64,000 nucleotides of DNA from Streptomyces sp. NRRL S-337 (GCF_000720175.1 NZ_JOIX01000009.1:1-64000), one strand, 5' to 3'. Positions 30,002 through 39,958 are shown, counted from the first letter of the stretch. Made by a program: numbers and translations. The notes: generated by a model from the sequence alone, not told the origin.

Positions 30002-31120
30002 CTAGCGCGCCATCGCCCGGTCCTCCGCGGGCAGGGACGCCTCCTCGCGGGGTTCCGCGAGCCGGTCGCCCGGGCTGCGGGAGGCCGGGGTCCGGCGGTG
30101 GGCCGGGTCGCGGACCTCGCCGACCAGCATTTCCAGCACGTCCTCCAGGGCGACCAGGCCGAGCACCCGGCCGCTGGGGTCGGCGACCGCCGCCAGGTGG
30201 GAGGCGGCCCGCCGCATCGCCGTCAGGGCGTCGTCCAGCGGAAGCTCCGCGCGCAGCGTGGTCATCGCGTGCCAGATCCGCTGGGGCACCGCACGGTCCC
30301 GTTCCTCCAGGTCGAGGACGTCCTTGACGTGCAGATAGCCCATGTAGGCGCCGCCGGGGGCGCAGACCGGGAAGCGCGAGTAGCCGGTGCGCACGGTCAG
30401 CGCCTCGACCTGGCGGGGCGTCACCGTCGGCTCGACGGTGATCAGCGCCGCCGGGTCCAGCAGGACGTCCGTGACGGGGCGGCTGCCCAGCTCCAGGGCG
30501 TCGGAGAGACGCTCCTGCTCGGCCGGTTCGAGCAGGCCGGCCTGGCCGGAGTCCTCGACCAGATGGGTCAGCTGCTCGCTGGTGAAGACCGCCTCGACCT
30601 CGTCCTTCGGCTCGACCCGGAAGAGCCGCAGCACTCCGTGGGCGCAGGCGCCGAGCAGGGCGGTCACCGGACGGCACAGCCGGGCGAAGGCCACCAGGCC
30701 GGGGCTGAACCACAGGGCGGTCTTCTCGGGCGCCGCCATCGCCAGGTTCTTGGGGACCATCTCGCCGATGACCAGGTGCAGGAAGACCACCAGCGCCAGG
30801 GCGATGACGTAGCCGAGCGGATGGATCAGGGCGGCGGGCATCCGGACCGCCTCGAACAGGGGCTCCAGGAGGCGGGCGACGGTCGGTTCGGCGACCGCGC
30901 CGAGCGTCAGGGAGCAGACGGTGATGCCGAACTGTGCGGCGGCCATCATCTGCGGGAGGTTCTCCAGACCGTGCAGCACCCGGCGGGCCTGTTTGGAGCC
31001 CTCGGTCGCCAGCGGTTCGATCTGGGAGCGGCGGACCGAGACCAGGGCGAACTCGGCGCCGACGAAGAAGCCGTTGGCGAGCACGAGCAGCACCGCGAAC
31101 AGCAGCTGGGCCAGGGTCAT
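30002..31120 (-). CDS. CNNM (DUF21)-CBS domain membrane protein, TlyC/CorC-like
   Basis: A 372-residue membrane protein: DUF21/CNNM core with about four helices (LLFAVLLVLANGFFVGAEFALVSVRRS at the start and IGEMVPKNLAMAAPEK), then two CBS repeats (TGYSRFPVCAPGGAYMGYLHVKDVL and VLGLVALEDVLEMLVGE). The usual C-terminal CorC_HlyC domain is missing. Proposed to transport or regulate Mg2+ and other divalent cations. ATG at 31120 overlaps its upstream paralogue's stop (ATGA), so the two are co-translated and may form a heteromer. Confidence 0.92.
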   Translation of the reverse strand: MTLAQLLFAVLLVLANGFFVGAEFALVSVRRSQIEPLATEGSKQARRVLHGLENLPQMMAAAQFGITVCSLTLGAVAEPTVARLLEPLFEAVRMPAALIHPLGYVIALALVVFLHLVIGEMVPKNLAMAAPEKTALWFSPGLVAFARLCRPVTALLGACAHGVLRLFRVEPKDEVEAVFTSEQLTHLVEDSGQAGLLEPAEQERLSDALELGSRPVTDVLLDPAALITVEPTVTPRQVEALTVRTGYSRFPVCAPGGAYMGYLHVKDVLDLEERDRAVPQRIWHAMTTLRAELPLDDALTAMRRAASHLAAVADPSGRVLGLVALEDVLEMLVGEVRDPAHRRTPASRSPGDRLAEPREEASLPAEDRAMAR

Positions 31121-32475
31121 CGGGCCACCTCCGCGCCGGCCGCGACGGGCTCACGGGTGACCGGAGCGGCGGCCGCGGTCCGGACGATCCTTATCCGCTC
31201 GGCGCGGTGGTGCGCGACCAGCCGCACCCGCAGCCGCCAGCCGTCGAGTTCGGCGGTGTCGCCGGGGGCGGGGATCCGCCCGAGTATGTGGGCCACCAGT
31301 CCCGCCACCGTTTCGTACGGCCCCTCGGGGGCGTCCAGGCCGATCCGCCGCAGGGTGTCCACCCGGCAGCCGCCGTCGGCGTCCCAGGCGGGGCGGCCCT
31401 CCTCGGGCGGCGCCTGCCCGAGTTCGGGCAGGTCCACCCGGTCGTGCTCGTCGCGTACCTCGCCGACCAGTTCCTCGATGATGTCCTCAAGAGTGACCAC
31501 GCCGGCCGTGCCGCCGTACTCGTCGACGACCACGGCTATCGGCTGTTCGCTGCGCAGCCGCTCCAGCAGCGGCTGCACCGGCAGCGTCTCGGGCACCAGC
31601 AGCGGCGGCACCGCGATCCGGACCGCCGGGGTGCGCAGCCGCTCGTCGGCCGGGACGGCCAGCGCGTCCTTGAGGTGGACCATGCCCACGACCTCGTCGA
31701 GCCGGGTGCGGTAGACGGGGAAGCGGGACAGGCCGGTGGCGCGGGTGAGGTTCACCACGTCCTCGGCGGTCGCGGACGCCTGCAGGGCGCTGACCCGGAC
31801 CCGCGGGGTCATCACGTTCTCCGCGGTCAGGTCGGCCAGCGAGAGGGTGCGGACGAAGAGGTCCGCGGTGTCCTGCTCGATGGCGCCGGCCCGGGCGGAG
31901 TGCCGGGCCAGCGAGACCAGTTCGCCGGGCGTGCGGGCGGAGGCCAGCTCGTCGGTCGGCTCCACGCCCAGGGCGCGCACGAGCCGGTTGGCGACGGTGT
32001 TCAGCAGGGTGATCACCGGGCGGAAGAAGCGGGAGAAGTGCCGCTGCGGCCCGGCCACGACACGGGCGACGTGCAGCGGCTTGGAGACCGCCCAGTTCTT
32101 GGGCACCAGCTCACCGATGACCATCTGGACGGCGGAGGCCAGCAGCATGCCGAGGACGACGGCGATGCCGGGGACCGCGCCCTTGGGCAGCCCGGTGGCG
32201 AGCAGCGGGCCGGACAGGATGTCGGCCAGCGCGGGCTCGGCGAGCATACCGACCACCAAGGAGGTGATGGTGATGCCCAGTTGGGTGCCGGAGAGCTGGA
32301 AGGAGAGTTCGCGCAGTGCGGAGACGACGGTACCGGCGCGGCGGTCGCCGTCGGCCGCGGCCCGTTCGGCGTCCGCCTTCTCGACGGTGACGAGGCCGAA
32401 CTCGGCGGCGACGAAGAATCCGTTGGCGAGGATGAGGACGAGGGCCGCCGCGAGCAGCAGCAGGGGGCCAGTCAT
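31117..32475 (-). CDS. CNNM (DUF21)-CBS-CorC_HlyC membrane protein
   Basis: A 452-residue member of the same family as its neighbour, with the full layout: CNNM core (LILANGFFVAAEFGLVTVEKAD, IGELVPKNWAVSKPLH), a CBS pair (GLSRFPVYRTRLDEVVGMVHLKDAL; PIAVVVDEYGGTAGVVTLEDIIEELVGEV) and a C-terminal CorC_HlyC domain (DTLRRIGLDAPEGPYETVAGLVAHILG). Upstream gene of a two-gene operon. Likely divalent cation transport or homeostasis. Confidence 0.93.
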   Translation of the reverse strand: MTGPLLLLAAALVLILANGFFVAAEFGLVTVEKADAERAAADGDRRAGTVVSALRELSFQLSGTQLGITITSLVVGMLAEPALADILSGPLLATGLPKGAVPGIAVVLGMLLASAVQMVIGELVPKNWAVSKPLHVARVVAGPQRHFSRFFRPVITLLNTVANRLVRALGVEPTDELASARTPGELVSLARHSARAGAIEQDTADLFVRTLSLADLTAENVMTPRVRVSALQASATAEDVVNLTRATGLSRFPVYRTRLDEVVGMVHLKDALAVPADERLRTPAVRIAVPPLLVPETLPVQPLLERLRSEQPIAVVVDEYGGTAGVVTLEDIIEELVGEVRDEHDRVDLPELGQAPPEEGRPAWDADGGCRVDTLRRIGLDAPEGPYETVAGLVAHILGRIPAPGDTAELDGWRLRVRLVAHHRAERIRIVRTAAAAPVTREPVAAGAEVAR

Positions 32476-32640
32476 GCCGCCGCCCCCTTGGTATGCGGAG
32501 GGGCGGCGCAGGTACTACAGGACGATCCGTCCATTGCCGGAGGGAGTCACTCCTCGGGTCGGGTTGGGCCCACGAAGGGGCGGGGCGCGGGGTGCGTCCC
32601 GGAGAACAGAGTAAACAGCGGGGCCCGTGTTAGGGCAGGC

Positions 32641-33093
32641 TCATCGGGCCGTGTGGTCGAGCGCACCGTGCTTCTCGGTGAGGTCACGCAGCACACGGGC
32701 GTCCCGAATGGCCTGATTTCGGGCGATACCGGGCTGGATGCCCATGGCGGGCAGGCTGGTGCCGTCGGCCAGGTCGAGATGGACCCAGGGATCACCCTGC
32801 CGGAGGTTGACCCGGACGATCTGGGCCCAGGCCAGTTCGCGCCGGGTGGTGAGGTTGACGACCGTGACGCCCTCCTGCCGCGCGACCACCTTGGGGCGGC
32901 TGAGCAGCAGGAGGACGGCGCCCACCAGCAGTCCGGTGACGACGAAACTGGTCCGCTCGCCGCCGGTCAGCTTCGGCAGCGCCAGCGCGATCGCCGTGAG
33001 GGCGGCGAGCTGAGCGATGCCGACCGTGTACAGCACGACCCGGGTGCGGGTCGGCCGGAATGTCACCGGGAGGCTGGGCAGGGGCGCGGACAC
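32641..33093 (-). CDS. PH-domain-containing membrane protein (bPH type)
   Basis: A 150-residue protein with two N-terminal membrane helices (VVLYTVGIAQLAALTAIALAL and VVTGLLVGAVLLLL), followed by a short bacterial PH domain (VVARQEGVTVVNLTTRRELAWAQIVRVNLRQGDPWVHLDLADG). It is the last gene of the rib-his run, 45 bases after hisG. Function unknown; its position downstream of hisG is conserved in Streptomyces as far as I recall. Confidence 0.82.
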   Translation of the reverse strand: MSAPLPSLPVTFRPTRTRVVLYTVGIAQLAALTAIALALPKLTGGERTSFVVTGLLVGAVLLLLSRPKVVARQEGVTVVNLTTRRELAWAQIVRVNLRQGDPWVHLDLADGTSLPAMGIQPGIARNQAIRDARVLRDLTEKHGALDHTAR

Positions 33094-33138
33094 GTCGTGA
33101 AGTCTTTTCGTCGGTGGGTCGGGGTGGTACGGGGCCGG

Positions 33139-33987
33139 TCAGAGCCGGCAGGCGTGGATGCCGGTGGTCAGGATCGCCCGGGCGCCGAGGTCGTAGAGCT
33201 CGTCCATGATGCGCTGGGCCTCCTTGGAGGGGACCATGGAGCGGACCGCGACCCAGCCCTCGTGGTGCAGCGGGGAGACGGTCGGCGACTCCAGACCGGG
33301 GGTCAGGGCGACGGCCTTCTCGACGTGCTCGACCCGGATGTCGTAATCCATCATCACGTACCGGCGGGCCACCAGGACGCCCTGCATGCGGCGGAGGAAC
33401 TGGCGCACCTTCGGGTCGTCGTCCGGGGCTCCGGTGCCGCGGATGACCACGGCCTCGGACTTCAGGATCGGCTCGCCGATGATCTCCAGTCCGGCGTTGC
33501 GCAGGGTGGTGCCGGTCTCCACCACGTCCGCGATGATCTCCGCCACGCCGAGCTGGATGGCGGTCTCCACCGCGCCGTCCAGGCGGACCACGGAGGCGTC
33601 CACGCCGTTCTCGGCGAGGTGCTGCTTGACCAGTCCCGCGAAGGAGGTCGCGACCGTCATGCCGCCGAACTCGCTGACGTCCTTGGCGGTGCCGGGACGG
33701 GTGGCGTAGCGGAAGGTCGAGCCGGCGAAGCCGAGCTGGAGGATCTCCTCGGCCGGCGAGCCGGAGTCCAGCAGCAGGTCACGGCCGGTGATGCCGATGT
33801 CGAGCTTGCCGGAGCCGACGTACACCGCGATGTCGCGGGGACGCAGGAAGAAGAACTCGACCTCGTTCTCGGCGTCGACCAGGACCAGTTCCCTGCGGTC
33901 CTTGCGCTGGCGGTAGCCGGCCTCATGCAGCATCGCCGACGCAGGCTCGGACAGTGAACCCTTGTTGGGGACAGCGATGCGCAGCAT
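33139..33987 (-). CDS. hisG: ATP phosphoribosyltransferase (long form)
   Basis: HisG (282 residues) condenses ATP and PRPP, the first step of histidine synthesis. MLRIAVPNKGSLSEPAS at the start; LDIGITGRDLL; the PRPP-loop region VAEIIADVVETGTTLRNAGLE; then a C-terminal ACT-like regulatory domain (VLVARRYVMMDYDIRVEHVEKA ... VRSMVPSKEAQRIMDELYDLGARAILTTGIHACR) for histidine feedback, so it is the long, HisZ-independent form. 52 bases downstream of hisE. Confidence 0.97.
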   Translation of the reverse strand: MLRIAVPNKGSLSEPASAMLHEAGYRQRKDRRELVLVDAENEVEFFFLRPRDIAVYVGSGKLDIGITGRDLLLDSGSPAEEILQLGFAGSTFRYATRPGTAKDVSEFGGMTVATSFAGLVKQHLAENGVDASVVRLDGAVETAIQLGVAEIIADVVETGTTLRNAGLEIIGEPILKSEAVVIRGTGAPDDDPKVRQFLRRMQGVLVARRYVMMDYDIRVEHVEKAVALTPGLESPTVSPLHHEGWVAVRSMVPSKEAQRIMDELYDLGARAILTTGIHACRL

Positions 33988-34039
33988 GAGAGCGATTTCC
34001 TTTGCAGCTGAGGGAGTTGGGGTGGGTGCCTGGGGTGGT

Positions 34040-34312
34040 TCAGAGGTGGGCGTAGACGTCGTCGAGGGAGATGCCCTTGGCGACCATCATGACCTGGAGG
34101 TGGTAGAGGAGCTGGGAGATCTCCTCGGCGGCGGCCTCGTGGGATTCGTACTCGGCGGCCATCCAGACCTCCGCGGCCTCCTCGACGACCTTCTTGCCGA
34201 TCGTGTGGACACCGGCCTGCACCAGCTCGGCGGTACGGGAGGTGGCGGGGTCGCCGGTGGCGGCCTTCTGCTGGAGCTCTGCGAACAGCTCCTCGAACGT
34301 CTTCTTGGACAT
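34040..34312 (-). CDS. hisE: Phosphoribosyl-ATP diphosphatase
   Basis: HisE (90 residues), an all-alpha NTP-pyrophosphatase that hydrolyses PR-ATP to PR-AMP in the second step of histidine synthesis. It has [29 protein letters not shown] (EExxE-type metal site), and [20 protein letters not shown]. Stand-alone rather than fused to HisI, as in actinobacteria. Between ribH and hisG, short gaps to both, hence probably partly expressed from the rib promoter. Confidence 0.96.
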   Translation of the reverse strand: MSKKTFEELFAELQQKAATGDPATSRTAELVQAGVHTIGKKVVEEAAEVWMAAEYESHEAAAEEISQLLYHLQVMMVAKGISLDDVYAHL

Positions 34313-34346
34313 GATGGTGACTACCCTACGCGGTCGCCCCGTCTCC

Positions 34347-34832
34347 TCAGCGCCAGGGCTCGGACACGGTGCGCAGGGTGGCGGCGGTGGCGACCGCGGC
34401 GGTGACCGCTTCGTGGCCCTTGTCCTCCGCGGAGCCCTCCAGGCCCGCGCGGTCCAGCGCCTGCTCCTCGGTGTCGCAGGTCAGCACGCCGAAGCCGACC
34501 GGTACGCCGGTGTCCACCGAGACCTGGGTCAGGCCCTGGGTGACGCCCTGGCAGACGTAGTCGAAGTGCGGGGTGCCGCCGCGGATGACCACGCCGAGCG
34601 CGACCACCGCGTCGTAGCCGCGGCCGGCCAGGACCTTGGCGACGACCGGCAGCTCGAAGGTGCCGGGCACCCGCAGCAGGGTGGGCTCGTCGATGCCGAG
34701 CTCGGTCAGCGCCCGCAGCGCACCGTCGACCAGGCCGTCCATCACCCTTTCGTGCCACTGCGCGGCGATGACGGCCACCCGCAGGTCGCCACAGTTCTTC
34801 ACGGTCAGTTCGGGTGCGCCCTTGCCGCTCAC
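34347..34832 (-). CDS. ribH: 6,7-dimethyl-8-ribityllumazine synthase
   Basis: RibH (161 residues) condenses 5-amino-6-ribitylaminouracil with 3,4-dihydroxy-2-butanone-4-phosphate to give lumazine. Markers are [35 protein letters not shown], the catalytic-His region [14 protein letters not shown] and [19 protein letters not shown] at 34832 follows AGGAGA. Part of the riboswitch-controlled rib operon, 58 bases after ribBA. Confidence 0.97.
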   Translation of the reverse strand: MSGKGAPELTVKNCGDLRVAVIAAQWHERVMDGLVDGALRALTELGIDEPTLLRVPGTFELPVVAKVLAGRGYDAVVALGVVIRGGTPHFDYVCQGVTQGLTQVSVDTGVPVGFGVLTCDTEEQALDRAGLEGSAEDKGHEAVTAAVATAATLRTVSEPWR

Positions 34833-34890
34833 GGTTCTCCTTGTACGGGTGGTGGTGCCGGTTGGTGGTGATGTCGCAGGTGTCGCGGGG

Positions 34891-36174
34891 TTACTGGTTG
34901 TGGCAGGTGCCGGTGTGATCGGGATCCAGCCAGGGCAGGTCGTGGCCCATGCGGTCGCGCTTGGTGCGCAGGTACCGCAGGTTGTGCTCGCCGGCCTGGA
35001 CGGGCATCGGCTCCCGGCCGGTGACCTTCAGGCCGTGCCGCACCAGGGCGGCGGTCTTGTCGGGGTTGTTGGTCATCAGGCGCAGCGAGCGCACGCCCAG
35101 GTCCTTCAGCATCTGCGCGCCGGCCGCGTAGTCGCGGGAGTCGGCGGGCAGGCCCAGTTCGAGGTTGGCGTCGAGGGTGTCCCGGCCGCGCTCCTGGAGT
35201 TCGTAGGCGCGCAGCTTGGACATCAGCCCGATGCCGCGGCCCTCGTGGCCGCGGAGGTAGATCACCACACCGCGGCCGGCGTCGCTGACCCGCTTGAGCG
35301 ACTCCTCCAGCTGGGGGCCGCAGTCGCAGCGCAGGGAGTGGAAGATGTCGCCGGTCAGGCACTCGGAGTGGACCCGGACCAGGACGTCCTCGCCGTCCCC
35401 GAGATCGCCGGCGACCAGCGCGATGTGCTCGACGCCGTCGACGGTTGAGCGGTAGCCGTACGCGGTGAACTCGCCGTGCGCGGTGGGCAGCCGGGTGGCG
35501 GCCTCGCGGCGGACGGTCGGCTCGGACGAGCGGCGGTAGGCGATCAGGTCCTCGATGGAGATGATCGACAGCCCGTGCTTGCGGGCGAACGGGACGAGCT
35601 CGGGCAGGCGCAGCATCGCGCCGTCCTCGCCGGCGATCTCGACGATCGCGGCGGCCGGGCGCAGGCCGGCCAGCCGGGCGAGGTCGACACCGGCCTCGGT
35701 GTGGCCGTTGCGGACGAGGACGCCGCCGGGCCGGGCGCGCAGCGGGAAGACATGGCCGGGCCGGACGAAGTCGCCGGGGGTGGAGTCGCCGGAGGCCAGC
35801 AGGCGCAGGGTGGTGGCGCGGTCCGCGGCGGAGATGCCGGTGGAGACGCCGTGCGCGGCGGTGGCGTCGACGGAGACGGTGAAGGCGGTCCGCATCGACT
35901 CGGTGTTGTGCTCGACCATCTGCGGGAGTTCCAGCCGGTCCAGCTCCGGGCCCTCCATGGGCGCGCAGATCAGTCCGCGGCATTCGCTCATCATGAAGGC
36001 GACGACCTCGGGGGTGGCCTTCTCGGCGGCGATGACGAGGTCGCCCTCGTTCTCGCGGTTCTCGTCGTCCACGACGACGACCGGACGGCCGGCGGCGATG
36101 TCGGCGATGGCCCGCTCGACGGGGTCCAGGACGAGGGAGTCGTCCGCGTCGTACCAGCTCTTGAGGGCGGTCAT
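34891..36174 (-). CDS. ribBA: Bifunctional 3,4-dihydroxy-2-butanone-4-phosphate synthase / GTP cyclohydrolase II
   Basis: A 427-residue fusion. The N-terminal RibB domain has [32 protein letters not shown] and the PGHVFPLRA segment. The C-terminal RibA domain (from about 210) has [24 protein letters not shown], carrying the three zinc Cys, and [11 protein letters not shown], plus [11 protein letters not shown]. Both domains look intact. ATG at 36174 overlaps the RibM stop (ATGA). It supplies both early branches of riboflavin synthesis. Confidence 0.97.
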   Translation of the reverse strand: MTALKSWYDADDSLVLDPVERAIADIAAGRPVVVVDDENRENEGDLVIAAEKATPEVVAFMMSECRGLICAPMEGPELDRLELPQMVEHNTESMRTAFTVSVDATAAHGVSTGISAADRATTLRLLASGDSTPGDFVRPGHVFPLRARPGGVLVRNGHTEAGVDLARLAGLRPAAAIVEIAGEDGAMLRLPELVPFARKHGLSIISIEDLIAYRRSSEPTVRREAATRLPTAHGEFTAYGYRSTVDGVEHIALVAGDLGDGEDVLVRVHSECLTGDIFHSLRCDCGPQLEESLKRVSDAGRGVVIYLRGHEGRGIGLMSKLRAYELQERGRDTLDANLELGLPADSRDYAAGAQMLKDLGVRSLRLMTNNPDKTAALVRHGLKVTGREPMPVQAGEHNLRYLRTKRDRMGHDLPWLDPDHTGTCHNQ

Positions 36175-36899
36175 GCCGCTGCTCCTTCCAGGACGGTGCG
36201 ATCTGTCACGGCGCGCGAGCGCAGCCACCAGTCGCGCATGCCCCACACGACGAGGGCGAGGTAGACGACGTAGACGAGGCCGGAGAAGGCGAGTCCGCTG
36301 CTGAAGGCGAGCGGGACGCCGACCACGTCGACCAGCAGCCAGGCGAACCAGAACTCGACCAGGCCGCGGGCCTGGGCGACCATCGCGGCGAGCGTGCCGA
36401 CGAAGATGTAGGCGTCCGGCCAGGGGTTCCAGGACAGTTGCGGGAAGAGGGTGAACAGGCCGCCGACGGCGGCGGTGCCCAGGGCGGTGCCGGCGAGCAG
36501 CAGTCCGCGCTCGCGCCAGCCGGCGAAGCGTACGGCGATGGAGCCGTCCTGGGCCTGCCGGCGGCCGCGCTGCCACTGCCGCCAGCCCCACAACGCCACG
36601 CCGATGACGAGGAGTTGCTTGCCGACGCCGCCGCTGAGGTGGGCCGAGGCGTAGGCGGCGACGAGGATCAGGCCGGAGAGGAACTGGGCCGGCCAGGTCC
36701 ATATGGACCGCCGCCAGCCGAGCGCCAGGGCGGCCAGACCGATGGTGTTGCCGATCATGTCCGACCAGATGACGTGCTGGCCGAAGGCCGTGAACGCCAC
36801 GCCGGACAGCCAGTGACCCACCGGCGCCAGGGTCGCATCGACCACTTCCTTGACCAGGCCGCGGCCGGCGATGTCGCCGAGGGCCCCCAGGACGCTCAC
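36171..36899 (-). CDS. ribM: PnuC-family riboflavin transporter RibM
   Basis: A 242-residue membrane protein of the NMN/PnuC family with about seven helices ([32 protein letters not shown] ... ISWNPW-type loop as [19 protein letters not shown]). Inside actinobacterial rib operons this family member is known as RibM, a riboflavin facilitator. The gene is fused by 4-bp overlaps to ribE before it (GTGA) and ribBA after it (ATGA). Riboflavin uptake is therefore more likely than NMN uptake. Confidence 0.88.
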   Translation of the reverse strand: MSVLGALGDIAGRGLVKEVVDATLAPVGHWLSGVAFTAFGQHVIWSDMIGNTIGLAALALGWRRSIWTWPAQFLSGLILVAAYASAHLSGGVGKQLLVIGVALWGWRQWQRGRRQAQDGSIAVRFAGWRERGLLLAGTALGTAAVGGLFTLFPQLSWNPWPDAYIFVGTLAAMVAQARGLVEFWFAWLLVDVVGVPLAFSSGLAFSGLVYVVYLALVVWGMRDWWLRSRAVTDRTVLEGAAA

Positions 36900-37540
36900 C
36901 GGTCCATCTCCTTGATCTCTTCGATGTCGTGGAGGTCCGCGGCGTCCGCGGAGCCCCGGCCCAGCAGCCGCTCGACGTACTTGGCGAGGACGTCGACCTC
37001 CAGGTTCACCGGGTCGCCGGCCTGCTTGATGCCGAGGGTGGTCAGCGCGAGGGTGGTCGGGATGAGGCTGATGGTGAAGTAGTCGTCGGCGGCCTCGACG
37101 ACGGTGAGGCTGACGCCGTCGACGGTGATGGAGCCCTTCTCGACGACGTAGCGGGACAGCGCGGCCGGCAGCGCGATCTTGACGATCTCCCAGTGTTCGG
37201 CGGGGGTGCGCCCGACGATGGTGGCGGTGCCGTCGACGTGGCCCTGGACGAGGTGTCCGCCGAGCCGCCCGCCGAGCGCCATGGGGCGCTCCAGGTTGAC
37301 CCGGGAGCCGGCGGTCAGCGCGCCGAGGCTGGAGCGGTTCAGCGTCTCGGCCATCACGTCGGCGGTGAATTCACCGTCGGCGGTGTCCACGACGGTCAGA
37401 CAGACGCCGTTGACCGCGATCGAGTCGCCGTGCTTGGCGTCCTCGGTGACGACGGGGCCGCGCAGTCGGAAGCGGGAGCTGTCGCCGAGGTCCTCGATGG
37501 CGACGACCTCTCCCAGTTCTTCGACGATTCCGGTGAACAC
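36896..37540 (-). CDS. ribE: Riboflavin synthase alpha chain
   Basis: A 214-residue riboflavin synthase: two lumazine-binding barrels, [12 protein letters not shown] at the start, [13 protein letters not shown] in the first repeat, [23 protein letters not shown] in between, and [16 protein letters not shown] in the second. It dismutates two lumazines to riboflavin. The standard trimerising C-terminal helix is present. Directly after ribD (1-base gap). The symbol follows the B. subtilis convention. Confidence 0.96.
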   Translation of the reverse strand: MFTGIVEELGEVVAIEDLGDSSRFRLRGPVVTEDAKHGDSIAVNGVCLTVVDTADGEFTADVMAETLNRSSLGALTAGSRVNLERPMALGGRLGGHLVQGHVDGTATIVGRTPAEHWEIVKIALPAALSRYVVEKGSITVDGVSLTVVEAADDYFTISLIPTTLALTTLGIKQAGDPVNLEVDVLAKYVERLLGRGSADAADLHDIEEIKEMDR

Positions 37541-37541
37541 T

Positions 37542-38669
37542 TCAGTTCTCCTCGGGGAGGGCGGGGCGGAGGGGCGTGGCGGTGATGCGCAGGTCGGGGC
37601 CGAGTCGTTGGGTGTCGGTCACGTCGAGCCGCAACGCCTGGGCGAGGGTGGTGATTCCGGCGTCGCCGACGGCGGCCGGTCCGGCGCCGAGCAGCACCGG
37701 TGCGAGATAGCCGACGACCTTGTCGACGGCCCGGGCGGCGAGGAAGGCGCCGGCGAGGGTGGGCCCGCCTTCCAGGAGTACGGAGCGGACGTCCCGCTCG
37801 TACAGGGCCGCGAGGAGCGCGGGGATGGACAGGCCGGGTCCGCCGGCGGCGCGCGGCAGCCGGACGAGCGGGGCGAGACCTTCGAGGTGGGCGGCGTCGG
37901 CGTCCTCGGCGACCGCGATCAGGGTGGGCGCGGTGCCGTCCAGGACGCGGGCGCCGGGCTTGACGGCGGTGGCGCCGGAGTCGACGACGACCCGCAGCGG
38001 CTGGCTGATCTCGTCGTCGGTGAGCCCGCTGATCCGGGCGCCGAGCTGCGGGTCGTCGGCGCGGGCGGTGCCGGAGCCGACGATCACCGCGTCCGCGGCG
38101 GCCCGCAGCCGGTGCACGTCGGCGCGTGATGCGGCCGAGGAGATCCAGCGGCTGGTGCCGTCGGCGGCGGCGATCCGGCCGTCGAGGGTCGCGGCGTACT
38201 TCCACAGCACGAAGGGGCGGCCGCGCAGGACGGCGGTCAGCCAGGCCTCGTTGCCGGCCGCGGCCTCGTCGGCGAGGAGTCCGCCCTCGACGTCGATGCC
38301 GGCCTCGGCCAAGGTGACGGCGCCGCCGGTGGCGGTCGGGGTGGGGTCGGAGACCGCGTAGACGACCCGGGCGATCCCGGCGTCGATCAGCGCCCGGGCG
38401 CAGGGGCCGGTGCGGCCGGTGTGGTTGCAGGGTTCGAGGGTGACCAGGGCGGTGCCGCCCCGGGCGCGTTCGCCCGCGGCGCGCAGTGCGTGGACCTCGG
38501 CGTGCGGGCCGCCGGCGCGCCGGTGCCAGCCCTCGCCGACCGTGCGGCCGTGGGAGTCCAGGACGACACAGCCGACCACGGGGTTGGGGCTGGTGTGCCC
38601 GAGGCCGCGGGCGGCGAGCTCGATGGCTCGGCGCATCGCCGCGGTCTCGACGGGGGCTGCGGTGGCCAC
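37542..38669 (-). CDS. ribD: Bifunctional diaminohydroxyphosphoribosylaminopyrimidine deaminase / reductase
   Basis: RibD (375 residues). The N-terminal deaminase has the zinc site HAEVHAL and LVTLEPCNHTGRTGPC. The C-terminal reductase begins with KYAATLDGRIAAADGTSRWIS and shows VIVGSGTARADDPQL and SVLLEGGPTLAGAFL. GTG at 38669 follows AGGAGGACCC, which sets the start; a longer frame upstream overlaps the riboswitch leader. First gene of the rib operon. Confidence 0.95.
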   Translation of the reverse strand: MATAAPVETAAMRRAIELAARGLGHTSPNPVVGCVVLDSHGRTVGEGWHRRAGGPHAEVHALRAAGERARGGTALVTLEPCNHTGRTGPCARALIDAGIARVVYAVSDPTPTATGGAVTLAEAGIDVEGGLLADEAAAGNEAWLTAVLRGRPFVLWKYAATLDGRIAAADGTSRWISSAASRADVHRLRAAADAVIVGSGTARADDPQLGARISGLTDDEISQPLRVVVDSGATAVKPGARVLDGTAPTLIAVAEDADAAHLEGLAPLVRLPRAAGGPGLSIPALLAALYERDVRSVLLEGGPTLAGAFLAARAVDKVVGYLAPVLLGAGPAAVGDAGITTLAQALRLDVTDTQRLGPDLRITATPLRPALPEEN

Positions 38670-38823
38670 CGGGTCCTCCTGCCTCTTCGGGCACGGACTC
38701 CGGGGCTGTCTGGACGACAGAAAGCGGAACGACGCAACGGGGGCACCGCGCCGGAAAAGGAAGCGCCCGCCCGGATAAGACCGAAAGGCGCCGCCGACGG
38801 CGGTGTACCGAAGCTCGCCCGCC

Positions 38824-38950
38824 GCGCACTGCCTCCCATCCGGACTTTCACCGTCGGTGCAGGAATTCCACCTGCTCAACCGACCGCTGGAGGCGGACGG
38901 GTCGCGGACTGTTACCGCCGGTTCGGAATTACACCGACCCCGGAGTGCGC
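38824..38950 (-). promoter_or_regulatory. FMN riboswitch (RFN element) upstream of ribD
   Basis: On the minus strand the leader has the conserved RFN cores: CCGGGGTCGGTGTAATTCC, then CCGGCGGTAACAGTCCGCGA, then GACGGTGAAAGTCCGGATGG with GGAGGCAGTGCGC. The closing P1 stem is a perfect 7 bp (GCGCACT at 38944-38950 with AGTGCGC at 38824-38830). About 155 bases remain to the ribD start and contain a GCCGCC/GGCGGC hairpin that may be the expression platform. FMN binding should shut off the rib operon and reduce read-through into hisE and hisG. Confidence 0.95.
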
Positions 38951-39139
38951 TGCTGCTCTTATGTCAGTACAGCTTCAGTCTGCCACGGCCGGTAGTCGCC
39001 CATGCGGGCGAACCGCTGTGGGCTGTCTCACAGCGTCCGGCGCGCCGCGGTGTCACGAACGGGGACGGCTGTTCCGTCATGAGGGGACGGTACGCACCGG
39101 GGACGCAGTTGTCCCCCCGCACGCAAGGACTGATCGACG

Positions 39140-39919
39140 ATGGCGAGAATTCTGGTGACCGGCGGTACCGGCACGCTCGGCCGGCCGCTGGTGGAGCGAC
39201 TGCTGGGTGACGGGCACGAGGTCCGCTCGGTGAGCCGGCGGCCGCACACCGGCACCGAACGGCCGCGGCTGCGGTCGTACGCGGTCGATCTGCGCGAGGG
39301 CACCGGACTGGACGTGGCGCTCGCGGACGTGGACGCCGTGGTGCACTGCGCCTCGACGCCGTCCGGTGGTGACCTGGAGGCGGCCCGGCCGCTGCTCGAC
39401 GCGGTGACGGCGGCGGGGGTGCCGCATCTGGTCTACATCTCGATCGTCGGGGTGGACCGGGTGCCGCTCGGCTACTACCGGACCAAGCTCGCGGTGGAGC
39501 GGCTGATCGAGGACTCCGGCATCGGCTGGACGGTGCTGCGGACGACGCAGTTCCACGATCTGGTGCTCCAGATGGTCAAGGCGGGGGCCCGGTCGCCGGT
39601 GGTGCCGGTGCCGACCGGGATCCGGATGCAGCCGGTGGAGGTACGCGAAGTGGCCGCGCGGCTGGCCGAGTTGGCAGCCGGGGAGCCCGCGGGGCGGGTC
39701 ACGGACATGGGCGGGCCCGAGGTGCTCGATGCCCGGGAGCTGGTGCGGGCGACGCTCGACGCGGGTGGGCGGCGCCGGCTGCTGATGCCGGTGCCGGTGC
39801 CGGGCAAGGTGGGCGCGGCGCTGCGCCGGGGCGGGAACCTCACCCCGGAACACGCCGTCGGGGTGGGGACCTACGCGGAGTTCCTGGCGGAACGGGCGGG
39901 CGGCGGGGCGGCGCACTGA
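39140..39919 (+). CDS. NAD(P)-binding (NmrA-like / atypical SDR) protein
   Basis: A 259-residue atypical SDR: glycine motif VTGGTGTLGRPLVERLL (residues about 6-22), DAVVHCASTPSGGDLEAAR, LVYISIVGVDRVPLGYYRTK where YYRTK resembles the active-site Tyr/Lys, and QPVEVREVAARLAELAAG. Such proteins sense NAD(P) or reduce quinones or sugars. Transcribed away from the rib operon, convergent with the ROK gene. Confidence 0.88.
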   Translation: MARILVTGGTGTLGRPLVERLLGDGHEVRSVSRRPHTGTERPRLRSYAVDLREGTGLDVALADVDAVVHCASTPSGGDLEAARPLLDAVTAAGVPHLVYISIVGVDRVPLGYYRTKLAVERLIEDSGIGWTVLRTTQFHDLVLQMVKAGARSPVVPVPTGIRMQPVEVREVAARLAELAAGEPAGRVTDMGGPEVLDARELVRATLDAGGRRRLLMPVPVPGKVGAALRRGGNLTPEHAVGVGTYAEFLAERAGGGAAH

Positions 39920-39922
39920 GCG

Positions 39923-39958
39923 CGGGCCGGGCCGCGCGGAGCCGGGTGGCCCGGCCCG
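39923..39958. terminator. Hairpin between convergent NmrA-like and ROK genes
   Basis: Perfect 11-bp stem (CGGGCCGGGCC / GGCCCGGCCCG) with a 14-base GC-rich loop between the two stops. Confidence 0.65.

Noticed and set aside
38670..38879. N-terminal extension of RibD to 38879
   Set aside because: It runs through the FMN riboswitch and its expression platform; AGGAGG before GTG 38669 defines the start.
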